Shown here one piece after another: positions 12,156 to 23,459 of a DNA stretch of 64,000 bases; within the stretch, counting starts at the first letter, position 1, and the number at the start of each line of letters is the position of its first letter. A program made the position numbers and the translations under genes. The notes under the pieces are model-generated. The model saw nothing but the letters and a program-made list of their open reading frames with translations, searched no databases and was not told the DNA's origin. The stretch covers positions 54,366,838 to 54,430,837 of the forward strand of contig OY735212.1 of assembly GCA_963457665.1 (NCBI GenBank), read 5' to 3'. This DNA is from Thysanoteuthis rhombus. Lineage: Eukaryota; Mollusca; Cephalopoda; Oegopsida; Thysanoteuthidae.

Positions 12156-13370
12156 GTAGTAGTAGTAGTAGTAGTAGTAGTAGCAGCAGTAGCTATTTAA
12201 CACCAGTTGCCTAATGGTTACCACTAGAGGTTGAGTGACAGCAAGTCTCCTCAAGTCTCCATCCCACCTCTCTACACTCTCATAGTCCACAGCAGTTCCG
12301 TGATTTACATTTTCATACCAGTGCCTGGTGGTTATCACTGAAAGCTGAGTGATAGTAAGTATCCTCAGGTCTCCAGCCCTCCTCTCATCTCTCCTTCACC
12401 TATCACAGCAGTACTGTGGTTCGTACTTCCACCGCAATTTGGGTATTTTTTTTGTTTTTTGTCTCCTTCTCTTAGGCCACTGCTAACAGCTGGGTCGTAG
12501 ATATCATATTTTAAGCACTTTCCTCAGTATTCGTGCGGTTCCTAGCAGAGCTGTGGTCTGCACAGTCTCAATTCTTCTTTTTATCTCTCGTTCCTCCAAT
12601 CTTGCTTTCAGTGTTTTTGGTGCGATTCTGAGTGCACCTATTATTACTGGTAATACCTTGACTTTCATGCTCCATAACCTCTCCAGTCCTCTCGTGAGAT
12701 CCTGGTATTTTTCCATTTTTTACTCTTTCCTCTTTACTCTGTGGTCTGCAGATACGGCCACGTGTATCATTTAGTAAGTTCTCCTCTTTTTGTCCACGAT
12801 TACCAGGTCCGGCCTTCTCGCTCGGATAGAGAGGTCCCTTTGGATGTCAAAGTTCCTAAGTAATTTCTGGTTTTCATTTGCTCAGTTCCCAGTGTATCAC
12901 CGTTGCCACTGTATCGTGTCTGTGATTATACTCCTTCTGAGTTAGTTGACTACATTCATTAGTTATGTGGTTTACGTTGTCATTTCTTTCACCGCACAAG
13001 CGGCATTTGCTGTTTGTCTGTGTTCCGTCGATTTTTGTTTTGATATAGCTTGTCCTGATGCATCTGTTTTTGGCTGCCATGATGGGCGATTCTAGTTCTC
13101 TCTTCAGGTTTTCATTTTCGTAGTCATGTCCATGATCTCTTGTCTGCCACATCCCGTATCTGTCTTTTAAATTTTCCATATAGTGTCTTCTGTTCTTATT
13201 TTTCTCTCCCTCTTTGCTGTGCTGCTCCGTTGTTTTTCAACTTTTTTGTTGTTCGTTGCGCAGCTTCGTGCACTCTTTATGATGTCTTCATTGTTTGCTT
13301 GTTCATACTTTTTTAGACCTGCTTTTGCCCTCTGGACACAGTGCTCTATGCTGATGAGCCATTATTATCA
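12105..13370 (-). pseudogene. REL-endonuclease LINE (R2/R4-like), 3' part
   Basis: Read on the minus strand from about 13370, the frame shows a basic region, then MAAKNRCIRTSYIK, a CCHC knuckle (CRLCGE...VNHITNEC) near 13010-12950, and after a frameshift the restriction-like endonuclease core ARRPDLVIVDKK with the downstream VAVSADHRV. It ends with KYQDLTRGLERLWSMKVKV and IETVQTTALLGTARILRKVL at 12504. In site-specific type LINEs the CCHC plus RPD..D fold is the C-terminal nicking endonuclease. Stops occur inside the endonuclease, so it is dead. The 3' UTR holds two copies of a roughly 117-bp module (12203-12273 and 12319-12393), and the element ends in TTA/GTA triplets. The reverse transcriptase domain is missing. 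Confidence 0.85.
12107..12181. repeat. (TTA)n(GTA)n tail of LINE
   Basis: TTA triplets change to GTA triplets and abut the LINE 3' UTR. On the LINE strand this is an AAT/TAC tail. The same arrangement is seen after the second copy at 58.0 kb. Confidence 0.95.
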
Positions 13371-13405
13371 TTATAATTATTATTAATATTATCATTATTT
13401 TTATT
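13359..13405. repeat. Degenerate (TTA)n at LINE 5' truncation point
   Basis: ATT and ATC triplets mark the other edge of the minus-strand LINE, so both edges of that insertion lie in TTA-rich sequence. Confidence 0.8.
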
Positions 13406-14005
13406 ATAACAACCTATGCTATACGTACGGGTACATCCATCATGTCTCTTCTCTTCACTGTATATCGGTTGATTCGTCCTCCTACCTTTTTAAAGACCGA
13501 CTACCCTATTGGATAAAAAAAAAACAGATCTGGGTGTAGTAAATAAGGACAACAAGTATTCCAGCTGATATACGCAGTCGTACCTGTACGCCTCAAATTG
13601 AAGACAAAAGAAAGCGAAAACAAATACCAAGATCTCGTTCCGTAACATGAAGGATAAGATGCTGGCTATAAGAATAGACACGCTTATTGCTGTGATGAAA
13701 CACTTGTGGCAAGATTGGATGATATAATGCTTCGAAAACGGATTCAGACTTTGCAGTCTACGGCAACGTTGGGCTCTATAAGTTTTACTGAGAAAAGTAC
13801 TGGAGAATATTCTCTCCGGATATCTGTTTGTTGTCGCTGGAAATTCATTAATTACAGCCATCTAAAATGTACCAACTAGCCCCGGTCTCCCCTAACTGTT
13901 GATCAATTTTCACATATATGTACATTTCTAGAGTAGCACAACAAAAAGCAGAACAAATAGCGGTAATAAGGTTGTATTACGTCAATCATCTAAAATTGGA
14001 TGATA
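13406..14005. other. Unassigned stretch with a 123-codon minus frame
   Basis: The minus frame at 13861-13490 contains a hydrophobic segment that could span a membrane (residues about 55-85), but no family is recognised and no exon signals are convincing. Confidence 0.3.
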
Positions 14006-14007
14006 GG

Positions 14008-14112
14008 CCTGATTAGAAAATTGGAATTCGAAACTCTGGTGTTTTATATCAGCTCAGACCTGTCAACCTCTGGCATACAAGGCCAACCCGTTAACCATCG
14101 GGCTAAATGATT
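14008..14112 (-). mobile_element. tRNA-derived SINE-like unit
   Basis: On the minus strand TAGCCCGATGGTTAACGGG (14105-14087) fits an RNA polymerase III box A and GAGTTTCGAATTCC (14036-14023) fits a box B. The gap between boxes is about 50 bases, longer than in a tRNA, so this is a decayed SINE head rather than a tRNA gene. Confidence 0.55.
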
Positions 14113-14257
14113 TTTCTTATATATAACGTAAAATGTTCGTAATTGATAGAAAAGTGGAGAAATTTCATGTGTCAAACTACATTTGTGATAACTCTAGATT
14201 ATTAGATTGATGTGAAATCGCCAACTATGGTGAGGAATGCCCAGAAGAGTCTCTGAA

Positions 14258-14712
14258 TGGAAATCTGTCACCAAAACTGTCAAAGTAGGTTTCTTCAATT
14301 TTCAGTTGATCCAGCCGACTGGCTATGTATGTTGGCATCGAGTGGACAGGCTGCAACACTGAAGCTACATTGGAAGAAGGGGTGATCAACGAATAAGTTT
14401 TTTCTCCTGCGTTTTTGGGCCAGTGATCTTTAAAAAGTGAGAAAAAAACAATGGATAAATTCAGCATAAAAGTACATTGCAAGTTAACCCAACCCACTAA
14501 AAATATTTTGGTCACTGTTTTTTTTTTTGTACAAATAATGGTGTTTAAATTTCCATGCTTCTAGATCCATCCGTGTAGCGTGTACGCATGATATATACAT
14601 ACATAACCACTTGACTAATTTCAACCCCTGAACCAACTAAAAAACAGAAGAAACCAACGTTGACAGTTTTTGAGACAGTTTGGGTTGACAATTTCCAAAG
14701 TCACAGAAAGAT
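14258..14712. repeat. Family A repeat, internally inverted copy
   Basis: The first 115 bases are a forward 5' end (CTGTCACCAAAACTGTCAAA, then GGTTTCTTCAATTTTCAG, GACTGGCTATGTATGTTGGC). At about 14373 the sequence switches to the reverse orientation (GGGGTGATCAACGAATAAG onward) and runs to a reversed 5' end (GAAGAAACCAACGTTGACAG). Both outer ends are therefore the same family terminus, making a fold-back structure. Confidence 0.75.
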
Positions 14713-14714
14713 CT

Positions 14715-15225
14715 AAGATAACTTTCAACATTCCAACCAAAATCTAATAAGGAAAATCTTTTTCTATATTTAGTGAGATTTAAACGAAATACTTTATTGA
14801 GAATTGCTGGAACCTGAAGATACTACTTCTATACAACGCAACTATGAAATGTCGGTTTGTTAGAATTATGCATTTCGAAAGGAAATACGTTTTCCTTGGT
14901 AACATATCGACTGGTAATTTCGTTGCGTAACAACGCCTGTCCTCGTCTTTCATATTAAACGCAACAAATGATCATGAAGCTGGAATGAGAAGTTCTCCGA
15001 CAAGCAGTGTATCCTACAGATCTGTAACCTTTGATGTATCGATTTCTTTGCTATAAATAAAGCTCTTTGTCCGGTCAGAAGTTAGAAGAAGTTTAAGATC
15101 TTGAGAGAAATTTCGAATTAAAGCCGGGATCCTCCATATAACAGGGAATTCACTACTTCACTAAAATATGATGTAAGATCATGAAACGCCGGGGAAAATA
15201 CTTTGTTAATAATAAAACTCTGAAG
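14715..15225. other. No gene seen
   Basis: Unique-looking AT-rich sequence with no frame of note. Confidence 0.5.
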
Positions 15226-15227
15226 GC

Positions 15228-15294
15228 ATGACTGTTCAAAATCTATCTTACTTCTTTCCGACTGAAGATAATTACTACAACTTTTGTATTATAT

Positions 15295-15383
<89 letters not shown>

Positions 15384-15387
15384 CGTG

Positions 15388-15447
<60 letters not shown>

Positions 15448-15640
15448 AATATATAATGAAAAAATAAAAACATGTATTTTTGTATAAATGCGTTTGTTTA
15501 CTCATTAGAATGACATCCGTATGATGAATTTTAGTTAATATATAAGACTTGTCAACTTAGCCCAATCAGTAACGCACTAGTTCAAATCACGGTAGGGGAA
15601 TGCTGGTTGTATATAGCAGTTTACACCCTTCATTTGGTGA
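15228..15640 (+). repeat. Dispersed repeat D, copy 1, expanded by microsatellite
   Basis: Aligns with 61715-62000. Shared blocks are TTCCGACTGAAGAT, AAAAATAAAAACATGTATTT-like, TGTATAAATG, AAGACTTGTCAACTTAGC and a CAAATCACGG-like box B. In this copy a (CA)n(TA)n(TG)n(TA)n array of about 155 bp (15297-15452) sits between the first two blocks; the other copy lacks it. The tRNA-like end hints at a SINE. Confidence 0.6.
15297..15452. repeat. (CA)n(TA)n(TG)n(TA)n microsatellite
   Basis: A self-complementary compound array: CA on the left, TA, a short TG block, and TA again. It has grown inside dispersed repeat D. Confidence 0.97.
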
Positions 15641-15644
15641 GGAT

Positions 15645-16383
15645 TGTTCTTGTTAACTCCAGATATCGTATTAGAGTTTGACAAAAGGATTTTGCCTCAA
15701 ATAATCTGAAAAAAAATTGCATCAAGCTAATAGGTTTCCATTGTAATCTAATATAGAGCGTTCCCATAAAACTTTTCGGAAGCTGATATGGAAAATTAGG
15801 TTTGACTTGTATGCAATCATTTTCTTGCATTCCTACACCCAGACCCAGACAATTACCTTCTTCTATGCCTCACAATATAACACAAAGCAAAAAAACCCTC
15901 ATAAGCTTTGGCACGCAAGACCAACGCGCTAACACTTTTCGGTCGGTTATGTTAAACGGAAATAGGGAGGAAGGAAGGAAGAGGTGTGACATCATTAAGA
16001 GAACACTGTTTTTTTTTAGCGTTGCTGGACCCCCCCCCACTCAAAAAAAACTTTCTATGTCAGCTAGTGTAACGCTGAGCATAACACTCTCAAAAGATTT
16101 CTTAGGCTCTCCAGATACCTTAGGACACATTGTTCACAGATGCAAAGAATAAATCGTGATGAAGCACTAATACTCACACTGATCTTAAAAAATTATGATT
16201 TGAAATCTTTTGTAAAAGCGAATTGTTCAAAAGCAAACATTCGCAAAGTAAGAGATACCTATAATACAATTGGAGAAAGTGGACAGAAAGAAAGTTGTTT
16301 TGATGAAACTAAATCCTTTAGATTGTTTACCTATTCTATTTGCCAATTATTTCTATTTTATATAATTTGCATTTTATACGATT
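15645..16383. other. Unassigned stretch
   Basis: Plus frames of 116 codons (15802-16152) and 81 codons (16140-16385) overlap here. Neither resembles a known family. A 9-base C run at 16029 and a T run at 16011 suggest non-coding DNA. Confidence 0.3.
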
Positions 16384-16690
16384 AGAGACCGGCAGCCAAA
16401 ACTGTTATCAAACCTGTCGACATAATTTACTCCAGTTTTTAAATTGGTTAGGCTGGCTGGTTCGTCGGGCTTAAAGACCGCCCCAACGCAAATTGAAGGC
16501 TAAAAATTTAAACATTTACTCTTAATCATGTCTATAAAAAATTGTTTTGATGTTTGAAAATTCACCCCTTAAATTGAATTTTAGTGGGGATTTTAATTTG
16601 CAGCTTGAGTTTATGTTAGATTGTTCATGGGTTTGTGTTTGTGTTTGTAGCATTCAAGGTTGTTTTCTTGTAAATTCGGACAGCAGTCAT
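16384..16690 (+). repeat. Family A repeat, 5' half, split by RTE
   Basis: Forward 5' half from GGCAGCCAAAACTGTTATC through GGCTGGCTGGTTCGTCGGG, AATTTAAACATTTACTCTT and GCTTGAGTTTATGTTAGATTG to a TTCGGAC block. The missing 3' half resumes at 17926 after the RTE insertion. Confidence 0.8.
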
Positions 16691-17894
16691 CGAATCAACT
16701 GTCAAAAAAAGTCGGGACTTCAAAGCAATGAATAAAGGCCTCACTTCAGGACAGAAGCAAACAACCAGCATACTCGAGGAAAATGGAGACCTAACAACTG
16801 ACAGTGACAGGATTGTCGAACATGCCCCAGAATTCAACCAAAAACTCTTTTCCTCCAAACAAGGACTACAAAAAACGAACAGGATTCTCAAGACGCAAAC
16901 AATCAACTCGATGGTTTCTCAGAAGAAACCCCGTGGGTGATGAAACAAACCCTTTAATAAACATAGAAAAGAAAAGCACCGGGGACCAGACAATATCACC
17001 ATTGATATACTCAAAAAGTGGGTAAGATCAATACTAAGAAAATCACTTTCCTTTTCAGCTTATGCCTAAAACAAAGTAAAGTCCCGGAAGTTTAGAATAC
17101 AGCAATCATGATGCTTTTACATGAAAAAGGAAACCCAAAAGACCCCAACCACTACAGACCTATAAGCCTACTCAACTGCATATACAAACTTTCACAGAAA
17201 ATCATCTCCAACTGGATCAAAAAATCACTAAATGAAACGCACCAGGCGAACAAGCTGGCTTTAGAAGAAGCTACTCGACCATGGATCAGCTCCAAAGAAA
17301 AAGCAGCAGCATACAAGCTGCTCCTTGCTATAACATTTATTGACTTCAAAAACACCTTCGAATAAGAAGAATAAATCAAGTAGTGAATCATTCTATGATG
17401 GCAAGCCTTTAGCAGAGCAAACTCAAGCTTGAAAAACAAGCAGATCCCATTAATGCTAAAAAGAGAAGTATGCAACCAATGTATCTTCTGATTGTCACTT
17501 ATGGGGCCAAAATATGAAATCTAACCAAGACAAAAACCTGCAAACCAAGAAGCATGCAATATGCACATAAAAGGATTATGCTAAGTCTCACATACACAGA
17601 CCACGAGACAGCACAATGTACCCAAAAGAAGACTGGAGTCTAAAACATCATAGTATACGTTGAAAAACTCAAATGGCAATGGACCGGCCATGTTGTTAGA
17701 AGGGCAGACAACCGATGGACATCTCAACTCACAACATGGATCCCCTGAGATCACAAATGAAACTGTGTCCGGCAGAGCACAAGATGGATAGACAAAGTAG
17801 TCAAATTCCAAGAGTATTAGCTCTGCAACACCCACGATAGAGAAGTGTGGCGAATCCCGGGGAAGATCAATGTCCAACGACGGTCGTTAAGAGA

Positions 17895-17925
<31 letters not shown>
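16691..17925 (+). pseudogene. RTE-type LINE, reverse transcriptase remnant
   Basis: Plus-strand frames give, in order, an upstream domain piece (EENGDLTTDSDRIVEHAPEF), the linker ..STGDQTISPLIYSKSG.. and reverse transcriptase blocks: LLHEKGNPKDPNHYRPISLL (RT block 2) and TFIDFKNTFE (first catalytic Asp box). The downstream FADD box is not visible. Sequence jumps from that point to the C-terminal region (KKQIPLMLKREVCNQCIF-like), implying an internal deletion of several hundred bases. The 3' end shows NGNGPAML/TTDGH remnants of the GHV.R..DNRW motif and closes with (GAT)n at 17895-17925. Many stops and frameshifts are present. The element sits inside a family A copy. Confidence 0.85.
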
Positions 17926-17926
<1 letters not shown>

Positions 17927-18065
17927 CCAACAAAAGGTGGGAGAAGTGAATAATCCGTTGATCATAACCTTTTCTAATTTCTTTGATTGATCACCCAAGA
18001 TGGCATGCTGCATCAAGATGTAGGTCACTTGTCGGTTTCTATTGATTGACTAACCAGACCTGTTC
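17926..18065 (+). repeat. Family A repeat, 3' half, split by RTE
   Basis: Resumes with CCAACAAAAGGTGGGAGAAG, GTTGATCATAACC, TGATTGATCACCCAAGATGG and ends GTCGGTTTCTATTGATTGAC then TAACCAGACCTGTT. Together with 16384-16690 it makes a near-complete copy. Confidence 0.8.
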
Positions 18066-18069
18066 AAAT

Positions 18070-18685
18070 CGTTTGAATCTGGTATATTCCGATAATTTCC
18101 ATTTGATATATTTTGCATTTTACATCACTTGAATAATAATTTGGTAATTATTTCTATTCAATATGTTTTTGCTTTTGATGCTAATTATATCTGATAAGTG
18201 AATGACTTACAGCCTGGAATTTTTGTATAAATCGGCGAAAAGCCGACACGATTTACATCAACGTTTGTTCACTATTGATATATTTTCATAAGATTTTGAT
18301 GTTTGCATGATCTTTTGATGATATTTTTTGATCGTCCTTCATTAATATTTTGATGATACTTCATACTATTTCATATTTGATAATTCTTTTTGATATTTGA
18401 TAATTATTTCGGTTTAGCATTTGAGAAACGTGTAAATAATACGACTGTGTTGTGGTGTCAATCACATAAAAGAGTAAACAGGCTTTACTTCAACTCTTTG
18501 AGACTCTGTTCATTTATGCTCGCTGCCAACACTTTTAAGGTTACTTAGAACCACTTTACTAATTCCAAGCCCTGAAGTAAAATAGGAATTCAAGTTCAAA
18601 GAAGGAATTAAAGTAATCAGGCGAAATTAAGTTAATCAGATTTGAATCTCTTTCGAATGATTCGTTTGTAATTGCTCAGAATTGG
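18070..18685. other. No gene seen
   Basis: AT-rich sequence rich in TTTGATRAT motifs at 18240-18420, a loose tandem pattern of TTTTGATGAT-type words. No coding signal. Confidence 0.5.
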
Positions 18686-18689
18686 GATG

Positions 18690-18833
18690 AATTAAGAAAG
18701 GGAAAAGGGAAAATGGAAAAGGGAGAGAAATGGTGGGAAGATAGAGAAGAAGGGAGAGGATAAGATATGAAAAGACCAAGTGGGAGTAGGAGAAGGGGAC
18801 AGAGAAAGATAAAAGAATAAGAGAGAGAGGGGG

Positions 18834-18886
<53 letters not shown>

Positions 18887-19477
18887 ACAAAGAGATTAAA
18901 AAGATGGGATGAAGGAGAAAGAGAGAGGGAATAAAAGAAGGGTAAAAGAGAGAGGGAGTAAAAGAAAGAAAGGAGAATAAAGAGGAGAGAATGTGATAGG
19001 TTAAGAGAACGACAGATTTTGGAATTGGAAAGGGAGACAGAGAGAGGATGATAGGAGGAGTTACAGAGGGAGGGAGAAGAGATGAGAGAAAGAAGGCAAA
19101 GGGTGATGAGATAGTAGAATAGAAAAAAAGAGACGAGATATAAGAAAAGAGAGATAAATAATTGGATATATTGAGAAAGGAAGAAAGAGCGATGGTAATG
19201 GAAAAAGAGGGACAGGGAAAAGGAAGAGAAGGGAGATCTTAGTGGTAAAAGGAGAGATAGAGAATAGAGAGAGGAGATATGCAATAGAATAGAGAAGGAA
19301 TAGTGACAAAGATTGAGAGGGGGGGGAAAGAAAAGACGAAGAGAGGAAGAGTTAGGACGAAAGGAGGACAGGACAGAGAGAAAGGGGACGAAAGACTGAA
19401 GGAGGAGATGTTGGAGAGAAGTGGGAAGCAAGATTGAGACATAGAGAGAGGAAGAAAGAGATTGAAGAAAGATATTG

Positions 19478-19530
<53 letters not shown>

Positions 19531-19590
19531 AGAGAAGGGGAGAAAAGAGAAAGACAAAGAGACAGAGACTGGCAGAGAAAGAAGAGTTAA
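18690..19590 (+). repeat. 0.9-kb polypurine tract
   Basis: About 900 bp almost entirely A and G on the plus strand, containing two pure (GA)n arrays (18836-18884 and 19484-19527). The 320-codon minus frame across it is Ser/Leu/Phe/Pro-rich and follows directly from the CT-rich strand; it has no domain. The mirror-like purine composition could favour triplex (H-DNA) structure. Confidence 0.9.
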
Positions 19591-19599
19591 GAAATATTG

Positions 19600-20798
19600 A
19601 TCGTGTAATGTTTGATGTATGTGATTGGTATTTACCACGGAATCAAGTGCGTTGACAAGAAAGGAGATTATAATCTAAAATTTCGCCCCACCCATAAGAG
19701 GCTCTGTTTGTCGGTTGGTCTGACCCCGTATGGTTTCAGCGTCAGATTTACTTGAGACTTGGTAGAAATGTGTCCCTTGATAAGATGTTTCTTATTTAGA
19801 AAAATCTTCATCTAAGTCACGTTATCTTGGAATAATGCCGTTTAAACTTAGTCTTAAAATCAATTTTCTCAGCGGTCATATTTGCTTGGAACTTGATAGA
19901 AAGGGCTTCTTCATTAAGTTACTTCTTACATACCTAAAATTATCCTCAACTAAAGTTTACGTGATCTGGCAATGATGTCGTTCAAACTTTATAGTGGATG
20001 CCTCATTGAACTTTCGGGTCTTGTTCATCGTTAGGCCACTGACGTATTGTGTTATATAAATAGATAAAGCAGCTATACTATTGATACGCTTGTAACGGTT
20101 TCCATACATTACACTGATTGGTCAACTTTTGACGAATTGACCAATCAAGAGAGACTTAAAATCTTGGAACGAAGGACTTTGAATAAAGCAAATGACAGAG
20201 GCGTTCATTTCTTAGTTACATTACAGAATTATGATTTTGCAAAAAATCTGAGTTAAGATTCAGTTTAGCAAACCAGGATATTTTTTAAAATTAAATTGTA
20301 TATTTCTTTTTTTTTTACTATAAATTAAATAAACAAGATATTACTTATAAGAAATGTTGTTTTAATACTGTAAATAATCTAACCTAATATATTACGTATT
20401 TTATGAGAATGAATTAAAAAATACTTATTTAGTAAAAAAAAATCTTTATTCTATTGAGAAAGATATTTGGGAAAAAGATGTTGGTATATAATAGTATATA
20501 TATATATATATAGTATACTAAATGAGCTCGGAAAATATTGAGGGTAGAAGGGATATTAGGTACTTAAATGAGGGTAGGAAGAGAGAGAAGGATAAGAGAG
20601 ACCAGTGGGTAATTTCCTGTATACGAGACTAATCCTTATTTGTATAACATTCAAATGATATGAACAAATATTTGGAGGGATCCGGGAGAAAACTAGAAGA
20701 TAGAGTCAGAGGGTGAGAGAATAGCAAATGCAAAAGATGATGGGTAATTTTAGTTATCCACATCCGTAGATATTCATGGGTCCAACGAGTTGTTTTTA
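19600..20798. other. No gene seen
   Basis: Within 19700-20040 there are loosely repeated phrases (GTCAGATTTACTTGAGACTTGGTAGAAA and GTCATATTTGCTTGGAACTTGATAGAAA-like, shown here in pieces), about 125 bases apart, suggesting an old tandem duplication. A short (TA)n lies at 20498-20513. No frame of interest. Confidence 0.4.
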
Positions 20799-21203
20799 GT
20801 AGAAACTGTGAATAAAAAACTGTCAAAATAGGTTTTTTTCAGTTTTGAAGTCGGTCTAGCGGGCTATGTATGTATATATCGAGCGTAAATACCGCATCAA
20901 TGGAGCTAGAAGGTTGAAAATTCCAACATTTACTCTTTATTACGTCTATCATCTCCTGACCCATAATACCTTTTTAGAGATAGGGTTCAGTTCACAATGT
21001 GAAACTATGCTGAAATGACCCCTTTCTTTGAGTTGATATTTTGAAAATTCAGACTTTTAACAAAATTGAATACTGCCTGAAAAATGGCGAGAGAAGTAAC
21101 TTATTTATTGTTCATTCCTTTTAAAGTGATCAGATTTAACACAGTATGCTATCAAATGACGTCAGACAAGTTTCTATTGGGTGATTAACCAGAGCTGTGA
21201 TTA
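20799..21203 (+). repeat. Family A repeat, nearly complete
   Basis: Forward copy from TAGAAACTGTGAATAAAAAA, through GGTCTAGCGGGCTATGTATG, CATCAATGGAGCTAGAAGG and ACATTTACTCTTTATTACG, to GTTTCTATTGGGTGATTAAC and CAGAGCTGTGA. Confidence 0.85.
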
Positions 21204-21204
21204 A

Positions 21205-21860
21205 ATTTGTCTTTTTAAATCTTGTTTCTGTCGCTTTGAATTGCAATTCAATTCTTTAACTTTCAAATAAGATCATTTGTATTCCAGCCAATCCAGACAT
21301 TTTAAGGTACTAAGGTATGGAGATGGGGAAGGCCTTTACCCAGCAGTGGACTTACAACAACTGCTGCTGCTGATGATCCACAACAATGTTGAGCAACAGT
21401 TAGTGATCTTAAGCCATAATGGTGGTAGTAGGAGACAATAACACTATTTGCTGTTCGTTGAGTCACAGTCCTTAATTCATTCGGACATAGAATTATATAA
21501 TGTTTCTTCATTTCAAATTGCCTGCGTCAAACAGGGGACTATGCCTTATTATTTCAAATCCTTATACCATTTCTAACAGGTTTGATTTTAGCACCCTGAC
21601 TGCACCGATGTGTTGGGCACATGGAAGGCACAAAAAGGGCTTTTGTGCAAATGCTAGAGACAAATTCTTAATTGTTGGGTTTATATATACATTTCCAAGC
21701 CGAATCCACATCAGCATATAACAACGGACTTGGTGCATGATTAGTAACTTGCAATGCTTCATTTAAAGAGGATAATCTGAAAGAGTGTCCAATATTTGGT
21801 CATGCCACATTGCTGTATACATGCATCATATACAAGCATACACACATAGACCCTTCTCGA
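21205..21860. other. No gene seen
   Basis: Two opposed short frames (21302-21511 minus, 21500-21721 plus) without recognisable domains. A CTGCTG run at 21361 may mark an RTE 3' end, but the body is not readable. Confidence 0.4.

Positions 21861-21862
<2 letters not shown>

Positions 21863-21929
<67 letters not shown>
21863..21929. repeat. (TA)n microsatellite
   Basis: About 66 bp of TA. Confidence 0.98.
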
Positions 21930-21931
<2 letters not shown>

Positions 21932-22770
21932 GTGTTTGGAAAATGTTTACGTATTTCTGTGTTCAGAAAATACACAGTTACCAGATAAATTCATGGACAT
22001 ATCAATCATGTCTACCGTATTCATAAAAGCCATACGGATTTACTCTAACTGGTAGTTACTTTGGGATTAAAAAAACAGGAACATCAAGTAATTAATTTTT
22101 CCCTCAGCAATTTTTCAGTTTTATTCAATTAACTATAATTTAGGCTTTTTATCTTTGGAAAAAATTGTAATCAGTATTGGAGAAAAAAAAATCCTCATTT
22201 TTATCGATTACACTCATGTTGAATATTTTCTGGGCGCTTTTCAAGAAAAAAGTAAACATGATTAAAATCTCGATGGATTTATTTATTAGATGTGTGAAAA
22301 TCGACAAAAACATCAATGTGTAGATAAAGTAAATCTTAAAATTGATAAAAGGTGTGATAGGAATCATACAGAAAGATCCTCTTTTCCGATATTTGAAATA
22401 AAATTTTTTTAAAGGAAATTCGTCCTTTATTAAATAAGTATCGAACGTTTTATTAAAATTGGATGATTTGCTGATTTTTACCAAAATTTTCAAATTTCTC
22501 AGAAGTCGCTTTTCCCGTAAAAAGTGTATGATATTGTCCATAAAATTTTCCTTACACGAATATACGTATTACTTCCCGTGCACAAAAGTATGCTGAATTT
22601 TATCAAAAATATATTCTGACAAAAATACTTTTGAAATGTACTGATATTCTTACATTTGCTATGCTTCCACAATAGTCTACTGGATTAGGAATATATTTCC
22701 TGCTGTAACTGACATTTATTTGCCTAGTGCAAGTTCCCAAGAATACCTCCTCCGTTATTCCTTTTCAATT
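21930..22770. other. Unassigned stretch with a 130-codon minus frame
   Basis: The minus frame at 22541-22149 is rich in Ile, Phe, Lys and Asn, with a hydrophobic segment in its second half. The composition is what strongly AT-rich DNA gives by chance. No family recognised. Confidence 0.3.
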
Positions 22771-22772
22771 AC

Positions 22773-23256
22773 AAACGGCTCACCAAAACTGTTCCCATAG
22801 GTTTCTTCAGTTTTTAAATCAGTCTGGTTGACCAGTTATATATGTATGTATCCATGCAATGTATGTATATATGCATCATACCCGCAGTTCATACCAATAG
22901 AGCCAGAGTGCTAAAAATCTCAACGTTCATTCCTTATTATGCCTACAAAATGTGATAGTATATTTTTTTTGCGAATCCCTCCCTTAAGTAGGTAGGGGTC
23001 AATTCACGATATAAGTCTGTGCTATACCTATCTTTTAGTTTGTGTCCGGCAGCAATCACGATCGTTTTTTTTTTTGTTTTTCTTAAAGCCAGATGTTTTT
23101 AATGATCACTATTCAAAAGAAGACGAAAGAAGCAACTTACTTATTGATAGACTCTTTTTTTGAATTTTGATTGATCACCTCCGACACTGCTTGCTCCCAG
23201 GAGAAGTTGGTCATGTGAGGGTTCCTATCAAGTGACTAAGCAGTCCCTTCCCTTTT
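22773..23256 (+). repeat. Family A repeat, full length
   Basis: Complete forward copy, about 484 bp. Landmarks in order are CACCAAAACTGTTCCCATAG, GGTTTCTTCAGTTTTTAAATC, a GTATGTAT microsatellite, AATAGAGCCAGAGTGCTAAA, TTGTGTCCGGCAGCAATCAC, AATGATCACTATTCAAAAG, AAGCAACTTACTTATTGAT, TTGATTGATCACC, TTGGTCATGTGAGGGTTCC and AAGTGACTAAGCAG. It is a good reference copy. Confidence 0.88.
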
Positions 23257-23370
23257 CAATTTCAATTTCTCGTTGAAGATATTCTGGTATTTAGTAAAAA
23301 GATTCAGACACTACCGATTCCAAACTTCATGTCTCTGCATATCAGATGTTCAGAGGATGATGTAACTCAT

Positions 23371-23381
23371 AATATATATAT

Positions 23382-23456
<75 letters not shown>
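23371..23456. repeat. (TA)n microsatellite
   Basis: About 86 bp of TA with two small phase breaks. Confidence 0.97.

Positions 23457-23459
<3 letters not shown>

Noticed and set aside
18676-19638. 320-codon minus-strand ORF rich in Ser, Leu, Phe and Pro
   Set aside because: It covers a GA-rich tract exactly, contains dinucleotide-derived Ser-Leu repeats and has no domain; composition alone explains it.
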